Below are positions 62,923 to 64,000 of a stretch of 64,000 nucleotides of DNA, piece after piece. The stretch lies in contig SBGP01000013.1 in assembly GCA_006226595.1 (NCBI GenBank), positions 1-64,000 on the forward strand. The letters run 5' to 3'. Every line of letters starts with the position of its first letter. Within the stretch, counting starts at the first letter, position 1. Origin of the DNA: Deltaproteobacteria bacterium. Its GTDB lineage: Bacteria > Myxococcota_A > UBA796 > GCA-2862545. The position numbers were made by a program, and so were the translations under genes. The notes beneath the pieces were generated by a model. It had not been told where the DNA came from and did no database searches. It saw only the letters and a program-made list of their open reading frames with translations.

Positions 62923-64000
62923 GACAGGAGCATCCGCGCCTTGCGTCGCAGGGAGCCGTGGAACAGGCCCATCCACTTGCGCGCGAGAGACAGGTGGAGG
63001 TCCGTGTACGGCGGCCAGATCGGCTCGCGATCGAGCAGCAGCGGGGTGCGCACCACGCCCTGCACGTTGCAGAAGTTGAAGTAGCCGAGCTCGGAGCCGG
63101 CGCGTCCGAAGCCGCTCTGCTTGACGCCGCCGAAGGGCGAGGTGGCCATCAGCGTGGTGCTGAGCACGTCGTTGATTGCGACGCTTCCGGTGTGGAAGCC
63201 CGCGGCGAGGCGGTTCGCGCGGTCGATGTCCTTGGTCCACACCGACCCGGACAGGCCGAAGTCGCTGTCGTTCGCGAGCTCGAGCGCGTGGAGGTCGTTG
63301 TCGGCCTTGAGCAGGCAGAGGAGCGGCGCGAAGGTCTCCTCGCGCACGGCGGGCATGTCCGGGGTGCAGTTGCCGAGCACGGTGGGCTGGAACCAGGTCC
63401 CCGGTCCCTCGAGCGGGCTGCCGCCCACGAGGATCTCGGCACCCATGGCCACGCTCTCCTCGATCTGACGCGAGATGCGCTTGGCCTCGTGGGGCAGGAC
63501 GAGCGGGCCGACCGGCTCCATGCCCGTGCGACGGGGCATGAGGCTCGCGACCTCGCGGGCGATGCGCGCGGCCAGGTCGTCGTAGATGGGCGCGGCGATG
63601 ATCGCGCGCTTGTGGGCGATGCAGGTCTGGCCGGCGTTGATGCACGCAGCAAACGCGATGGCGTTCGCGGCGCGCTCGACCGGGGCGTCGTCGCACACGA
63701 TGGCCGCGTCCTTGCCGCCGAGCTCGAGGAGCACCGGGGTGAGGTGCTCGGCGGCGGCCTTGAGGATGGCCTTGCCCGTGCGCGGCGAGCCCGTGACGTG
63801 AATGAGGTCGACCGGGCCGTCGATGAGCGCCTGTCCGACCTCCGGCCCACCGAGGGCGATCTGGAGCACACCGTCGGGGATGCCGGCGTCGTGGGCCATC
63901 TCGCCGATGAGCAGCCCGACGTCCGCCGCGTGCTCGCTCGGCTTGTGGATCACCGCGTTGCCGGCAGTCAGCGCCGGGAAGATCTGGTGCATCGCCAGGT
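62919..64000 (-). CDS. NAD(P)-dependent aldehyde dehydrogenase (5' end off window)
   Basis: 360 codons seen; the start lies beyond 64000. Nucleophile Cys in NAGQTCIAHKRAI, general-base Glu in VLLELGGKDAAIVCDDAP, NAD-binding GNAVIHKPSEHAADVG and VTGSPRTGKAILKAAAEH, and C-terminal TSPFGGVKQSGFGRAGSELG. The C-terminus (LLDREPIWPPYTDLH, HGSLRRKARMLLS) suggests the succinate-semialdehyde/coniferyl-type class, but substrate is not resolved. Overlaps the pseudouridine-synthase gene. Confidence 0.9.
   Translation of the reverse strand, partial: LAMHQIFPALTAGNAVIHKPSEHAADVGLLIGEMAHDAGIPDGVLQIALGGPEVGQALIDGPVDLIHVTGSPRTGKAILKAAAEHLTPVLLELGGKDAAIVCDDAPVERAANAIAFAACINAGQTCIAHKRAIIAAPIYDDLAARIAREVASLMPRRTGMEPVGPLVLPHEAKRISRQIEESVAMGAEILVGGSPLEGPGTWFQPTVLGNCTPDMPAVREETFAPLLCLLKADNDLHALELANDSDFGLSGSVWTKDIDRANRLAAGFHTGSVAINDVLSTTLMATSPFGGVKQSGFGRAGSELGYFNFCNVQGVVRTPLLLDREPIWPPYTDLHLSLARKWMGLFHGSLRRKARMLLS

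Overview
The window is a GC-rich, gene-dense chromosome segment, most likely from an uncultured or little-studied Myxococcota (former Deltaproteobacteria) relative. This is inferred from strong GC3 bias, frequent GTG/TTG starts behind GGAGG Shine-Dalgarno sites, many short-range lipoproteins with Asp-Thr-Gly (DTG) linkers, a complete MoxR/Bat operon, an NtrC-type two-component pair and PEGA/CsgG-like periplasmic proteins. I found no rRNA, tRNA, CRISPR array, phage or insertion sequence. Almost everything is envelope biology: lipoproteins, outer-membrane barrels, periplasmic foldases, ABC transport and signalling.

Layout. 1-10 kb: a partial acidic TonB-like membrane protein, a Tat-type PhoD-like phosphatase, a lipoprotein plus TonB-dependent receptor pair, a cupin and a YchJ/SEC-C protein, then small membrane proteins and lipoproteins. 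10-11.8 kb: Sir2 deacylase and a D-2-hydroxyacid dehydrogenase. 11.9-20.4 kb: an eight-gene-function Bat operon (MoxR ATPase, DUF58, DUF4381-like, BatA, a BatB-BatC fusion, BatD, BatE), every junction overlapping or nearly so. 20.4-22.7 kb: a trypsin-like protease and Cys-rich lipoproteins. 22.9-25.6 kb: a three-module parvulin lipoprotein, a lipoprotein, a GNAT enzyme and a rhodanese lipoprotein. 25.6-30.1 kb: a minus-strand barrel protein, sigma-54 response regulator, histidine kinase and PEGA-like protein. 30.3-33.7 kb: two PpiC/SurA chaperones and PdxA. 33.7-39.2 kb: five or six copies of an unusual lipoprotein family, interrupted by a DUF4026-like protein and a methyltransferase. 39.4-48.9 kb: HflX, ExbD, CsgG-like, endo/exonuclease/phosphatase, HTTM, site-2 protease, RsgA and MscS. 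49-54.3 kb: a barrel/ABC/lipoprotein-sorting operon behind a palindromic operator. 54.4-58.6 kb: a dual-sensor hybrid kinase and a REC-Hpt protein. 58.9-64 kb: DUF2079, GNAT, DUF2752, a thioredoxin-fold lipoprotein, an RluA-type pseudouridine synthase and an aldehyde dehydrogenase cut by the window edge.

The most exciting locus is 61342-62118 (minus). A lipoprotein with a calcium-binding-type linker and a TlpA/peroxiredoxin-like thioredoxin fold is interrupted by one in-frame TGA exactly where the first cysteine of the CxxC active site belongs (FW-TGA-TRC). The frame stays open to a proper C-terminus, and a perfect 6-bp hairpin with a UGGAA loop follows the TGA at a distance fitting a bacterial SECIS element. 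I read it as a selenoprotein with a U-x-x-C redox centre, which conventional gene calling would split into two fragments. Other notable items are the tandem lipoprotein family, two palindromic operator arrays, an HflX gene without a canonical start codon for its conserved N-terminus, and two truncated gene remnants.
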